Below are positions 46,435-55,180 of a DNA stretch of 64,000 bases, piece by piece. The number at the start of each line of letters is the position of its first letter. Position 1 is the stretch's first letter. Made by a program: the position numbers and the translations under genes. This DNA comes from Mangrovimonas sp. ST2L15 (lineage in GTDB: Bacteria; Bacteroidota; Bacteroidia; Flavobacteriales; Flavobacteriaceae): NCBI RefSeq assembly GCF_001280515.1, contig NZ_LBIQ01000030.1, positions 372,001 through 436,000 on the forward strand, in the 5' to 3' direction. The notes below the pieces were generated by a model. The model searched no databases. It worked only from the letters and a program-made list of their open reading frames with translations, and was not told where the DNA came from.

Positions 46435-47421
46435 TTACTCCTCATCAAATTTGATGGATCTAATGATTGATTCCAGTTCAAAGACATAATCTCTCTTCTC
46501 TACAGAAGGAGCAAAAACAAAACCTTCTGCAACTAAAAGCCTATTGTGCTCCTTATCGTCTACAATATAGTTGATAAATGGGCCAGCCATAAAATCCTTT
46601 TTCACATCCCACATTCCTTTGGTTTCAATACTTGATTTTCCATCAATACTCGTGTCAAAAATAAAGGGAGCATAAGCATCATCTGTGGTCATGTGGGTTC
46701 CATCCAACCTTCCAGGAATATGAGTTCTTCCAATTGAATCCCTTAGCTTCAAAATATCTCCCACAAGGCTATCTCCCTTTTTAATGGCGCCATAAGGCAA
46801 TTCATAAAGCATTAGGTTTGAGTGCCCTGTGGTAATGTCTTTTCTAATCCAGTAAAAATCATCCTTATCAACCGCTATTCTATAAGCCGATGGAAATGTA
46901 ATAGAGATACCCAATTTCTTTTTGATGGTATTATTGACATTAGGAGATAACTTAATTCGTCGTTGTTGCTCCTTAATTTCTTCCGCCTTAAAAGCCGCTA
47001 TGATATCATCTTCATGACCCTTTATTTGATCTATGATTGCTTCTTTAGTTGGCCCAGTAACCAATACTACTCTTTGAGGTCTGGCATAAACGTCCTTTAA
47101 AATTTTTACGTTAGCCTCTTGGGTTGTTTCAATCTTCAAAACGGTTCTGTTTTGAGTTACAAACCCAGAAAAAACAGCAGGTGGAATTTGATTCATTGTG
47201 AATAAAGGCTCGTCCTGTGGCAAACCATCTACCGGTGCGGCTAAAACATTTCTAATGGTTTCACCAATACTTCCTTCCCAAAAATCATTGCTTAACACCA
47301 CAGAAAGGTGGTTTATTTTTCCTGAAGATTCTGGTAGTACTCTAAAGTTTGAAGATTTTTTTCCATCGCTTTTACAAGAAGCTATCAGTAAAATAGCTAG
47401 GAAATAAATAATTTTTTTCAT
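46435..47421 (-). CDS. DUF4837 family lipoprotein
   Basis: Lipoprotein of 328 aa with signal peptide and lipobox (MKKIIYFLAILLIASCKSDG), matching DUF4837 of Bacteroidota. Function unknown; members are probably attached to the inner or outer membrane facing the periplasm. The mature part contains family segments such as LSVVLSNDFWEGSIGETIR (about residue 38) and FSGFVTQNRTVL. It lies 29 nt downstream of the transglycosylase gene on the same strand and ends at the shared terminator. Confidence 0.85.
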   Translation of the reverse strand: MKKIIYFLAILLIASCKSDGKKSSNFRVLPESSGKINHLSVVLSNDFWEGSIGETIRNVLAAPVDGLPQDEPLFTMNQIPPAVFSGFVTQNRTVLKIETTQEANVKILKDVYARPQRVVLVTGPTKEAIIDQIKGHEDDIIAAFKAEEIKEQQRRIKLSPNVNNTIKKKLGISITFPSAYRIAVDKDDFYWIRKDITTGHSNLMLYELPYGAIKKGDSLVGDILKLRDSIGRTHIPGRLDGTHMTTDDAYAPFIFDTSIDGKSSIETKGMWDVKKDFMAGPFINYIVDDKEHNRLLVAEGFVFAPSVEKRDYVFELESIIRSIKFDEE

Positions 47422-47450
47422 GATGTAGTGTTCAATTTGATGGAACTTGA

Positions 47451-49049
47451 TTACCCTTTACTTATTTTTAATTTCATGCCGGGTTTTAAGTTGTTACCAC
47501 TAATATCGTTCCATTCTTTAATATTATCAACAGAAACTCCAGGAAATTTTTTAGAGATGCTCCACAAAGAGTCTCCTTCCTTAACTACATAGGTTTTAAA
47601 ATCATCTGGAGACTGGGTTTTGGAAGCATTGGTTTTGTTACTATTTGAACTCGTTGGTTTAGAAACCATATTTCCAGGTTTTCTTGGGTAAATGGTTAAC
47701 CTTTGACCAATATTGATGTTATTGCTTCTTAATCCATTCCATTGTTTAATCTGGCTTACCCTAACACCATATTTGCGTGCAATGCGCCCCAAATAATCAC
47801 CACTTCTCACTCGATACGTAACCTTGGCATCAGCTTCAAAAAACTGAGGTAAAGGCTTTTCTCTTTTATTGAATTCAGCTTTGGCAAAACTATAAATGCT
47901 ATCCTCATTGTTTACAAACATCCCTATCGATTTTCGAGGCAGTCGCAAATAGTATTTTTTGCCCTCAATTTTTGGGATGATGTCGAGTTTGTAAGACGGA
48001 TTTAAAAACTGAAGTTCCTCAATGGGTACATCGGTCGTTTCTGAAATTTGATCCAAAGAAATCATGTCTTTCACCAAAACTGTGTCAGTTTCAAAGTAAT
48101 GAAACAAAGGTCTTTCCGATTTAAAACCGTGTTCCTTGGCATATTCAAAAATATACATTGTGGCTAAGAAAGCTGGAACATACCCAGCTGTTTCACGTGG
48201 AAGATTGTGCCTAATATTCCAATAATTGGTATAACCACCCGATCTTCTTATGGCCTTAGAAACGTTCCCAGGCCCCGAATTGTATGCTGCAAGAGCCAAA
48301 TCCCAATCGCCAAAAATACCATATAACTTAGACAAGTATGCCGCCGCTGATTGGGTGGACATAATAGGATCGCTACGCTCATCTACATAACTACTCACAT
48401 CCAAACCATACATCTTTCCAGTGGTAAACATGAATTGCCATAGACCTGTAGCACCCACTCTAGATTTGGCTCGCGGTTTTAAAGCTGATTCCACTATGGA
48501 AAGGTATTTCATTTCTAAAGGAATGTCGTAGTTGTCAAATTCGGCCTCAAACATGGGGAAATAGAAATGACTCAATCCCATAATGCGTTCAAAATAATTC
48601 CTACGATCTTTTAAAAATCTCTTGATAACACTCTCCAAAGACGGATTGTATTCCACATTAAAAGGGGTCTTGGCATTTAGTCTGGCCAATCTAGCCTTTA
48701 GGGTATCTGTAGATAGTTCTGGATAATCTACTGGTTCAAAATCGAGTTCTGAAACGGTTTTATAAATCGTGTCAAAAAGGGTATTGCTATAAAGCTCCTC
48801 CAACCACTTTTTGTCAATGCTCATGGCCAATTCGTGATCTTCCAAATGACCAAAACTCAAAGAATCCTTGACGGGAATGCCTTTTACAAAATGCTTTTTA
48901 CCATCTACAATGGTATCCACATCTAGTCCTTCCATCTCATTTAATTCGGCCTCTGTATATCCTAACTCTTCCCGGTCAACCCGCAAAGAATCTTGACTCC
49001 ACATAAGCTGACCAAAAAATAGCAAACCAAAAAAAATACCGTATTTCAT
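47451..49049 (-). CDS. Lytic transglycosylase with LysM repeats (MltD-like)
   Basis: Secreted murein lytic transglycosylase of 532 aa. The start at ATG 49049 gives a signal peptide (MKYGIFFGLLFFGQLMWSQ). A mixed N-terminal region is followed by the SLT domain with catalytic Glu in YLSIVESALKPRAKS and the GLWQFM and ALAAYNSGPGNV motifs (about residues 190-310). Two LysM domains close the protein (about 415-460 and 485-530). Longer frames begin at a TTG within the pgk terminator and are rejected. A parS-like sequence lies inside the coding region at 48189-48204. Confidence 0.93.
   Translation of the reverse strand: MKYGIFFGLLFFGQLMWSQDSLRVDREELGYTEAELNEMEGLDVDTIVDGKKHFVKGIPVKDSLSFGHLEDHELAMSIDKKWLEELYSNTLFDTIYKTVSELDFEPVDYPELSTDTLKARLARLNAKTPFNVEYNPSLESVIKRFLKDRRNYFERIMGLSHFYFPMFEAEFDNYDIPLEMKYLSIVESALKPRAKSRVGATGLWQFMFTTGKMYGLDVSSYVDERSDPIMSTQSAAAYLSKLYGIFGDWDLALAAYNSGPGNVSKAIRRSGGYTNYWNIRHNLPRETAGYVPAFLATMYIFEYAKEHGFKSERPLFHYFETDTVLVKDMISLDQISETTDVPIEELQFLNPSYKLDIIPKIEGKKYYLRLPRKSIGMFVNNEDSIYSFAKAEFNKREKPLPQFFEADAKVTYRVRSGDYLGRIARKYGVRVSQIKQWNGLRSNNINIGQRLTIYPRKPGNMVSKPTSSNSNKTNASKTQSPDDFKTYVVKEGDSLWSISKKFPGVSVDNIKEWNDISGNNLKPGMKLKISKG
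48189..48204. other. Possible parS-like site inside the transglycosylase gene
   Basis: TGTTTCACGTGGAAGA matches the ParB-binding consensus TGTTNCACGTGNAACA at all fixed positions but one (G for C near the 3' end). Being in coding sequence it could be chance, but two better sites lie 13-15 kb away around mnmG. Confidence 0.3.
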
Positions 49050-49100
49050 AAATGAGTGTTTTGTTTCAAGCATACAACGCCAAAATATTAGAATTCTTAT

Positions 49101-49132
49101 AAAAAACAAATCGGCACAAATTCTGTGCCGAT
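49101..49132 (-). terminator. Rho-independent terminator of pgk
   Basis: A 9-bp perfect stem (49110-49118 with 49124-49132, 5-nt loop) is followed on the minus strand by TTGTTTTTT. It ends transcription of pgk, 12 nt past its stop codon, before the transglycosylase gene. Confidence 0.87.
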
Positions 49133-49144
49133 GTTTACTTAAAT

Positions 49145-50332
49145 CTATTCTAAAATAGCAGCAATACCCGGAAGTGTCTTGCCTTCAAGACTTTCCAACA
49201 TGGCGCCACCACCTGTACTGACATAACTTACTTTGTCTTCAAAACCAAATTGTTTCACTGCAGCAACCGAGTCACCTCCTCCTACTAAAGAGAATGCGCC
49301 ATTTTTAGTGGCTTCAGCAATGGAATTCCCCAATGAAATGGTTCCTTTGGCAAAATTCTCCATTTCAAAAACACCTAAAGGTCCGTTCCATAAAATGGTT
49401 TTACATTGGTTAACAACCTTATCAAAATTCTCTAATGTTTTAGGTCCGGCATCCAAACCTTGCCACCCATCAGGAATTTTATCTACATCAACAATTTGCG
49501 TCTCTGCATTATTAGCAAAATCGTTGGCGGCAATAACATCTACTGGTAAATGAACCTCAACGCCTTTTGCTTTGGCTTGTTTTAAAATATCTAATGCCAA
49601 TTCTTGTTTGTCATCCTCGCATATGGAATCACCAATAGAACCTCCTTGGGCTTTCACAAAAGTATAGGTCATTCCTCCACCAACAATCAGATGGTCTACT
49701 TTATCTAAAATATTTTCTATAATGGTGATTTTTGAAGAAACCTTAGCTCCTCCTAATACAGCTAAAACAGGTTTTTCGCTGTTATTTAAAACCTTGTCAA
49801 TACTGTCTATTTCTTTTTCCATTAAGAAACCAAAGCATTTGCTTTCTGGGAAAAATTGAGCAATAATGGTGGTAGATGCATGAGCTCTATGTGCTGTTCC
49901 AAAAGCATCATTTACATAAAAATCACCCAAGCTCGCCAATTGTTTAGAGAACTCTACATCTCCTGCTGTTTCTTCGGAATGAAAACGTAAATTTTCAAGT
50001 AATAAAATTTCACCTGGCTTTAAGTTTTGAGCAGCTTCTTCAGCTTCTTGCCCTATGCAATTTGATGCAAACTTCACCTCAACACCCAAAATATCTTCAA
50101 CTTTTGGAACAATATGCCTTAAAGAAAACTCATCTTGTGCTCCTTTAGGCCTACCCAAATGAGACATCAAAATACAACTACCACCATCTTCCAAGATTTT
50201 TATAATAGTTGGTTTTGCAGACACAATCCTTGTAGCATCAGTAACCTCAAATTTATCATTTAAGGGAACATTAAAATCGACTCTGATTAAAGCTTTTTTG
50301 CCCTCAAAGTTAAAGTCATTAAGTGTTTTCAT
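49145..50332 (-). CDS. pgk: Phosphoglycerate kinase
   Basis: Glycolytic enzyme transferring phosphate from 1,3-bisphosphoglycerate to ADP. The 395-aa protein has RVDFNVPL near the N-terminus, [10 protein letters not shown] (about residue 56), [11 protein letters not shown] (about 163), [11 protein letters not shown] (about 200) and the C-terminal GGGDSVAAV and [12 protein letters not shown]-binding motifs. Monocistronic, with a promoter 20 nt upstream and an intrinsic terminator. Confidence 0.98.
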   Translation of the reverse strand: MKTLNDFNFEGKKALIRVDFNVPLNDKFEVTDATRIVSAKPTIIKILEDGGSCILMSHLGRPKGAQDEFSLRHIVPKVEDILGVEVKFASNCIGQEAEEAAQNLKPGEILLLENLRFHSEETAGDVEFSKQLASLGDFYVNDAFGTAHRAHASTTIIAQFFPESKCFGFLMEKEIDSIDKVLNNSEKPVLAVLGGAKVSSKITIIENILDKVDHLIVGGGMTYTFVKAQGGSIGDSICEDDKQELALDILKQAKAKGVEVHLPVDVIAANDFANNAETQIVDVDKIPDGWQGLDAGPKTLENFDKVVNQCKTILWNGPLGVFEMENFAKGTISLGNSIAEATKNGAFSLVGGGDSVAAVKQFGFEDKVSYVSTGGGAMLESLEGKTLPGIAAILE

Positions 50333-50352
50333 TTTTTAAAAATTTAGAAACA

Positions 50353-50360
50353 CAAATATA
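50353..50360 (-). promoter_or_regulatory. Promoter -7 box of pgk
   Basis: The minus strand reads TATATTTG, matching TAnnTTTG, 20 nt before the pgk ATG. Confidence 0.55.
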
Positions 50361-50394
50361 ATTCTTTCCTTTCAGAATAAGGATGTAATTCTGT

Positions 50395-50402
50395 TATCTT
50401 TG
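50395..50402 (+). promoter_or_regulatory. Promoter -7 box of holB
   Basis: TATCTTTG matches TAnnTTTG and ends 4 nt before the ATG at 50407, predicting a leaderless or nearly leaderless mRNA. Confidence 0.5.
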
Positions 50403-50406
50403 CCTT

Positions 50407-51561
50407 ATGCAGTTTCGCGAAGTTCTAGGTCAGGAGCACCTAAAAAATCATTTGGTACAAAGTATTGAGAACGGAAGAATTCCGCACGCTCAACTGTTTG
50501 TTGGTCCCGAAGGTTGTGGCACCTTACCTATGTCTATTGCCTATGCCCAATACCTATTATGCCAAAATGTTGAAGGTGAAAATACCGGTGGTAATGAATC
50601 TTGCAATTTAAAATTCAATAACCTCTCCCATCCCGATTTACATTTTGCCTTTCCAGTGGCAGCCAATGACAAGGTTAAAAAGCATCCTGTGTCCAATCAT
50701 TTCATGGAAGAATGGCGCGAACTCTTGAAGGAGCAGCCTTATGGCAACCTGTTTGACTGGTACAAAAAACTCCATATCGAAAATAAACAAGGCCAAATTG
50801 GCGTGGATGAGGCCCTGGAAATTGTAAAGTCGCTTTCGCTTAAATCTTATGAAGGTGGTTATAAAGTGATGATTATTTGGATGGCAGAGAAAATGAACGA
50901 TGCCGCTGCCAATAAACTATTAAAGCTGATAGAAGAACCGCCAAACAAAACGGTTTTTATCTTGATTGCTGAAGACGAAGGACAGATTATAAATACCATT
51001 AGATCCCGCTGTCAGGTATTGCATTTTCCTCCTTTGTCTGAAAATACCATTACCGAAGCCCTTGTGAAAAATTACGATCTTAAAGAAGAGGTCGCTATTA
51101 AAATTGCACATCAAGCTGATGGCAACTATAACAAGGCTTGTGATTTGGTTTATCAAGACAGTGAGGACACCCAATTTGAAACTTGGTTTATTTTTTGGGT
51201 GCGAAGTGCTTTTAGGGCCAAGGGGAACAAAAGTGCCATACACGACTTGATTAGTTGGAGTGAAGAAATTGCCAAAACAGGTCGTGAAACCCAAAAGCAG
51301 TTTTTACACTTTTGTTTGGGCTTTTTTAGACAAGCTATGTTGATGAATTTTAAGGCTCAGGAATTGGTTTACTTGGAAACCCAAACCAAAGGCTTTGATC
51401 TCAGTAAATTTGCGCCCTTTGTACATGAAAACAACATTTTGGATATTTCCAACGAGCTTCAGGACGCCATTTACCATATAGAGCGTAATGGGAACGCTAA
51501 AATTATTCTAACCGACTTATCTATTAAATTGACGCGACTGCTTCATAAAAAGCCAGGGTAA
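50407..51561 (+). CDS. holB: DNA polymerase III clamp-loader subunit delta'
   Basis: Stator subunit of the clamp loader that places the sliding clamp at replication forks. The 384-aa AAA+-fold protein has the opening GQEHLKNHLVQSIENGRIPHA and a degenerate P-loop (GPEGCGTLP, lacking GKT), as expected for delta', which does not hydrolyse ATP. It keeps the NKLLKLIEEPP and SRC arginine-finger motif (IRSRCQVLHF, about residue 200). Cysteines in the 50-75 region may bind zinc as in other clamp-loader subunits. It is divergent from pgk. Confidence 0.92.
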   Translation: MQFREVLGQEHLKNHLVQSIENGRIPHAQLFVGPEGCGTLPMSIAYAQYLLCQNVEGENTGGNESCNLKFNNLSHPDLHFAFPVAANDKVKKHPVSNHFMEEWRELLKEQPYGNLFDWYKKLHIENKQGQIGVDEALEIVKSLSLKSYEGGYKVMIIWMAEKMNDAAANKLLKLIEEPPNKTVFILIAEDEGQIINTIRSRCQVLHFPPLSENTITEALVKNYDLKEEVAIKIAHQADGNYNKACDLVYQDSEDTQFETWFIFWVRSAFRAKGNKSAIHDLISWSEEIAKTGRETQKQFLHFCLGFFRQAMLMNFKAQELVYLETQTKGFDLSKFAPFVHENNILDISNELQDAIYHIERNGNAKIILTDLSIKLTRLLHKKPG

Positions 51562-51618
51562 GAAGTTTATAGCTTTTGGTTCCCTGTATAATCCAATTAA
51601 AAATTGCAACTATAATTT

Positions 51619-52122
51619 CTAATTGTTTATAACATAAATAGTTTTAGAAACAAATGAGCTTCTTTCTAATAACCTTAAGGAATCTTTATAGCTAATCATT
51701 ACTTCATCCTTAATCAACCCTTCCAAATAATATTTTCCAATACTGTCAAAATTCTTGCTAAAATGAATTACTGGATTTCCTGTTTTGATGTCATTCTTAT
51801 TAGGATAAAAAGAATCCTTTTTTTTAGCCACTAACAAATCGTCCTTATTATCAATAACATAATTAGTATTTTTTCTAATATATAACGACACCATTCTAAG
51901 GGTATCATTCCCTTCAAACAAGTTTTTAGTTATAGTATCAAAGCTACTATTGTACTTTACAAATCCCTTAACTTCTTTGTTAATTATAACTGTATCAGGA
52001 AAAAATAATTCTACATAATTTCTCCCTTCGAACTTTTTCTTCTCGTCAATAAACCCGGTCCTTTGTTTACATGATACTATTAGGAAAAACATCAATATTA
52101 ACAAAGCTAATTTATATCTCAT
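51619..52122 (-). CDS. Small uncharacterised lipoprotein
   Basis: Protein of 167 aa with a lipoprotein signal (MRYKLALLILMFFLIVSCKQ) and a mature part of about 148 residues rich in Lys, Asp and beta-forming stretches (NYVELFFPDTVIINKEVKGF; KTIYVINN at the end). I do not recognise the family. The ATG at 52122 is chosen because it puts the lipobox 18 residues from the start; a longer frame to 52200 adds an unlikely Cys/Tyr-rich leader. A promoter-like box lies about 60 nt upstream. It appears monocistronic. Confidence 0.65.
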   Translation of the reverse strand: MRYKLALLILMFFLIVSCKQRTGFIDEKKKFEGRNYVELFFPDTVIINKEVKGFVKYNSSFDTITKNLFEGNDTLRMVSLYIRKNTNYVIDNKDDLLVAKKKDSFYPNKNDIKTGNPVIHFSKNFDSIGKYYLEGLIKDEVMISYKDSLRLLERSSFVSKTIYVINN

Positions 52123-52181
52123 ATTGTAATTATAAAATAGAACACCATACTGACAGTGGAAGTCTTTAACATAAAACAATA

Positions 52182-52189
52182 CAAACTTA
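52182..52189 (-). promoter_or_regulatory. Promoter -7 box of the small lipoprotein gene
   Basis: The minus strand reads TAAGTTTG, matching TAnnTTTG, 59 nt before the ATG. The surrounding 52123-52293 gap shows no other gene. Confidence 0.4.
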
Positions 52190-52293
52190 CACAAAAACAT
52201 GTGTTATCTGTTGTTAGAATTTTGAGAATGGATATAACAGCAATAAGAGAAAAACACTACCTTTTCCAATATTTGTTAAAGAAAATCATTGCA

Positions 52294-54096
52294 TCAAGCC
52301 ATCACCAACTCTGGAATTTCAACAGCGTTTAAATCTTCTTTACAATTTTCCAATTCTTGTATAACTGACTTACCAAGAGCTGATGAAACAAACAACTGTT
52401 GGTAATAAGCAATCCCATCAAACAAATGCGTCTTAAAAGTCGTCCATTTTTTGATTTGCTTGGTCGTTACCTCTAATGACATATCAGCAAGTTCATTTTT
52501 AATATAATCCACATACATCTTGAGTTCCTTAACAAACATATGGGGACGGTTTTTATGCGATAACACCGACTTATAGCCATAAATATGTTGCATCATCTCA
52601 GAAAGCTTCACCTCCTTATCAAAATAGGCCATATTGGGTCCCGGACATATCACTACGCCTTGAGCTTGCCCTTTAATGGGTAGGTTGTTTTCCAAATATG
52701 ACGCATTGGCCAAACCAACACACAAACAAGCCTTTTCGGTGATTTTAGCCTTCGCGCTTTCATAAGCTTCATATGTCAACTCACCCCTTTTAGCTTCTAA
52801 CTCCTCGAGTTTCACATCTTGGTATTTTTTAGATGCCGTACAGGTTCCCTCGGGATCCAACTCTTTACTGAGTGCCAAATATTTTTTAGGACAGGAACTT
52901 CCTGCTTTATGAGCATCAATACGCTGTTGCTTGTAAAACTCGTTGGTTGTACCCTTGATGGTATTAAAGGGAACTCCTAGCGGTGAAATACCGCTTAAAT
53001 GCAAGTCCTCTTCTTGCGCCTCAGCCAACAAATTTCTAGTTTCCTTATCTACCGAAGTGGCTTCGGGCACCAATAAAAATGGAGATCCCCAACCTACTGA
53101 ATCTACTTGATAATGATCCAGTAAAAATTGGTGTTCTTCGGCAGTTCCTACACCCCCTTGTACTGTAATCTTGAGTTCCAATGGTTGCTGAGGAACCGAT
53201 TTGTCCTTCTGACTCAACGAAGCTACCAAAACGGCATGGGTTTCCTGTATCAGTTCGTCTCTTTTCGTTTTGAATTCTTCCAAAATGGGCCCCAATAAAT
53301 AGCCCTCTGTCGCAAAAGCATGTCCTCCACAATTCAAGCCCGATTCAATACGATATTCTGAAACCCAAAGGCCCTTTTTAGCCAAAAACTTCCCTTGAAT
53401 GGTTGCCGACCGGTAATCACTCACCTTCAGAATAATTTTCTTATTCAAAACCCCTTGTTCGTTGGGAAAAAAATCATCAAAGTTTTCAAAATAACTGTAT
53501 AATCTGGGATTCATCCCAGCCGAAAGTACCACAGAAGAATGCAGCCTACTTTGGGCAAACCCTCGAAGGGATGCATGTGCATCATTAAAGGCAACAGGGA
53601 GTTGTTCTCCTTTATTAAAATTATCCTTATCAACCTTGGTCATGATATTCACATCAATATCGCCTGGTTTTAAATGCGCTTCTAAATAATGCTTGATTTG
53701 CTCTTTAAAGGCAGCTCCCTCTTCTAGTAAATGGGTAAGTCCTTCCTTGATACTAGAAGTATTTGGTAAGGTAGCCATAAACTGTTCTAAGGCCGATTTG
53801 CTCTCAATCAATTCTGCTTTGAATTTGGCGAATTTGTCCTTTACAATGGTATCTACTAGATTGAGGTATGACGTCACACGTTGAGCACGGTAATCTTGAG
53901 CTTTTTTTGTGATTTCTTGATAAGGCAGCTGGATCTTTTCGCTGTAAAAAGCGTTCATTCGCTCCATCAACTCATCATCAATGATAGAGATTACCGAGGA
54001 AATGCCGTAATGAGCCACTCTTATGGGGCTGTCTATGGTATAGGATAATCCCATTACAGGAATATGAAAGCTATGGATGGGTTTAGGATTGGTCAT
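52294..54096 (-). CDS. Uncharacterised 600-aa conserved protein, possible FMN/Fe-S TIM-barrel enzyme
   Basis: Large soluble protein whose family I cannot name. The start (IPVMGLSYTIDSPIRVAHYG) resembles the opening strand of FMN-dependent TIM-barrel enzymes such as nitronate monooxygenases. A later segment, LKITVQGGVGTAEEHQFL then VGWGSPFLLVPEA (about residues 310-345), looks like the glycine-rich phosphate-binding end of such barrels. Several cysteines follow (LNCGGHA, SSCPKKY, EGTCTAS, KACLCVG, VVICPGP), which could hold an Fe-S cluster. About residues 45-150 are helical. All functional statements are inference. A 14-bp inverted repeat covers its start codon. Confidence 0.7.
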   Translation of the reverse strand: MTNPKPIHSFHIPVMGLSYTIDSPIRVAHYGISSVISIIDDELMERMNAFYSEKIQLPYQEITKKAQDYRAQRVTSYLNLVDTIVKDKFAKFKAELIESKSALEQFMATLPNTSSIKEGLTHLLEEGAAFKEQIKHYLEAHLKPGDIDVNIMTKVDKDNFNKGEQLPVAFNDAHASLRGFAQSRLHSSVVLSAGMNPRLYSYFENFDDFFPNEQGVLNKKIILKVSDYRSATIQGKFLAKKGLWVSEYRIESGLNCGGHAFATEGYLLGPILEEFKTKRDELIQETHAVLVASLSQKDKSVPQQPLELKITVQGGVGTAEEHQFLLDHYQVDSVGWGSPFLLVPEATSVDKETRNLLAEAQEEDLHLSGISPLGVPFNTIKGTTNEFYKQQRIDAHKAGSSCPKKYLALSKELDPEGTCTASKKYQDVKLEELEAKRGELTYEAYESAKAKITEKACLCVGLANASYLENNLPIKGQAQGVVICPGPNMAYFDKEVKLSEMMQHIYGYKSVLSHKNRPHMFVKELKMYVDYIKNELADMSLEVTTKQIKKWTTFKTHLFDGIAYYQQLFVSSALGKSVIQELENCKEDLNAVEIPELVMA

Positions 54097-54144
54097 CTTT
54101 TAATCTTTAAAATTTAGACAAACCACAAAAATGACCAATCCTAA
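54083..54144 (-). promoter_or_regulatory. Long inverted repeat sequestering the start codon of the 600-aa gene
   Basis: TTAGGATTGGTCAT at 54083-54096 (the complement of the first codons, including the ATG) is the exact reverse complement of ATGACCAATCCTAA at 54131-54144. The 34-nt spacer (54097-54130) holds the ribosome-binding region. If the mRNA begins upstream of 54144, a 14-bp stem buries the start codon, giving possible translational control. If a promoter lies in the spacer, the arms could instead be operators. Confidence 0.5.
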
Positions 54145-54156
54145 GTTAATAAAAGC

Positions 54157-54168
54157 TGACAATTGTCA
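54157..54168. repeat. 12-bp perfect palindrome upstream of the 600-aa gene
   Basis: TGACAATTGTCA is a perfect palindrome, 12 nt beyond the outer arm of the start-codon repeat. It is a candidate binding site for a dimeric regulator; it lacks a U-tract and so is not a terminator. Confidence 0.35.
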
Positions 54169-54211
54169 TGCTAAAGGAAAAATAAAGGAATCTTATTAAT
54201 AAAGATCAAGC

Positions 54212-55054
54212 TTATATATCATGGCATCGTGATGAATATTCATCTATCATGTCGGTATACATTTTTACAAAAAAAGCCGCGTATAACTTATCCTCTTCTT
54301 TTCGCTTGTTTTTCCCGCCTTTGATTGTTTTCAACTTTTGTTTGACCTCTTTCCTGAAGTTTTTGTAATCCTCCTTATGGGCCTTTTGAAACGATTTATC
54401 ATCAAATAAGACCTTTTGTTCTTCCAGATATTCCAAAAAAGCTGGACAATCAGAGCCTGCCATTTCAAAAGATTTCAAGAATTTATCTCCTATTTTTCCT
54501 AAATTGAAGAGGTTGATTCTATTGAAATCTATAGGAATATAGGCGTGTTCTTGATTTTCGTTTTTGATATATGCCAAAACATAAGCCATTTCACAACCCA
54601 TTCCGCTTCCACAATTATAGACCTTAATCCCATATAGATTGATGTCTCCTTCCCGGATAAGGGGTATCATGACCTCTCTATTCAAGTCAACCACTTCCAT
54701 ATTAGAATTGATGGTCTTTACCTTTATTTTTTCATATTTAATGGTATCCTCATCCTTTAATAAGATGGATTGAATGTCCTCTAACATGATATCTTGTTTT
54801 TCCCCTTTTAATTCCTTTACGAAGGTGTAAAACTTCCTATCTAAGTTTGTTCTAGATTCAATAGAAAACTGATAGCCTGAGAACTCCACAGCATTTGGTT
54901 CATCAAAATCCTTGACAAAGCCTCTTAAGGTATTACCATCACTCAATTCTATTTCACAAGGGATGTATTCCTTTTTTGAAAAGTTAAAAACCAATTGGGA
55001 GTAGGTACTGGTCACAAAAAGGAGAAAAACGATTTGGAGCAAAAATTTGTTCAT
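54212..55054 (-). CDS. Uncharacterised exported protein
   Basis: 280-aa protein with an N-terminal signal peptide (MNKFLLQIVFLLFVTSTYSQ). The mature part starts with beta-rich sequence (YIPCEIELSDGNTLRGFVKDF) that resembles small barrel-like repeats seen in exported Bacteroidota proteins. It has a Cys-containing CGSGMGCEMAYVLAYI segment (about residue 150) and a Lys-rich C-terminus (about 230-265). I do not recognise the family. It precedes the 600-aa gene on the same strand with a 115-nt gap containing dyad elements. Confidence 0.6.
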   Translation of the reverse strand: MNKFLLQIVFLLFVTSTYSQLVFNFSKKEYIPCEIELSDGNTLRGFVKDFDEPNAVEFSGYQFSIESRTNLDRKFYTFVKELKGEKQDIMLEDIQSILLKDEDTIKYEKIKVKTINSNMEVVDLNREVMIPLIREGDINLYGIKVYNCGSGMGCEMAYVLAYIKNENQEHAYIPIDFNRINLFNLGKIGDKFLKSFEMAGSDCPAFLEYLEEQKVLFDDKSFQKAHKEDYKNFRKEVKQKLKTIKGGKNKRKEEDKLYAAFFVKMYTDMIDEYSSRCHDI

Positions 55055-55180
55055 GATTTAGTTGGTTTAAGTTTTAAACAAAAAAAGCAACTTTATGGCA
55101 AAAAACAAGAGGTTCTTTTAAAATTGTGAAAGTCAACAATAAGTGACTTCAATCTAAACCATTCCACACTTCCTACAACC

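Noticed and set aside
49050-49109. N-terminal extension of the transglycosylase from a TTG at 49109
   Set aside because: The TTG lies in the U-tract of the pgk terminator; ATG 49049 gives a proper signal peptide.
53045-53332. Minus-strand 95-codon frame within the 600-aa gene
   Set aside because: Alternative-frame shadow with biased Arg/Gly composition and no signal or domain.
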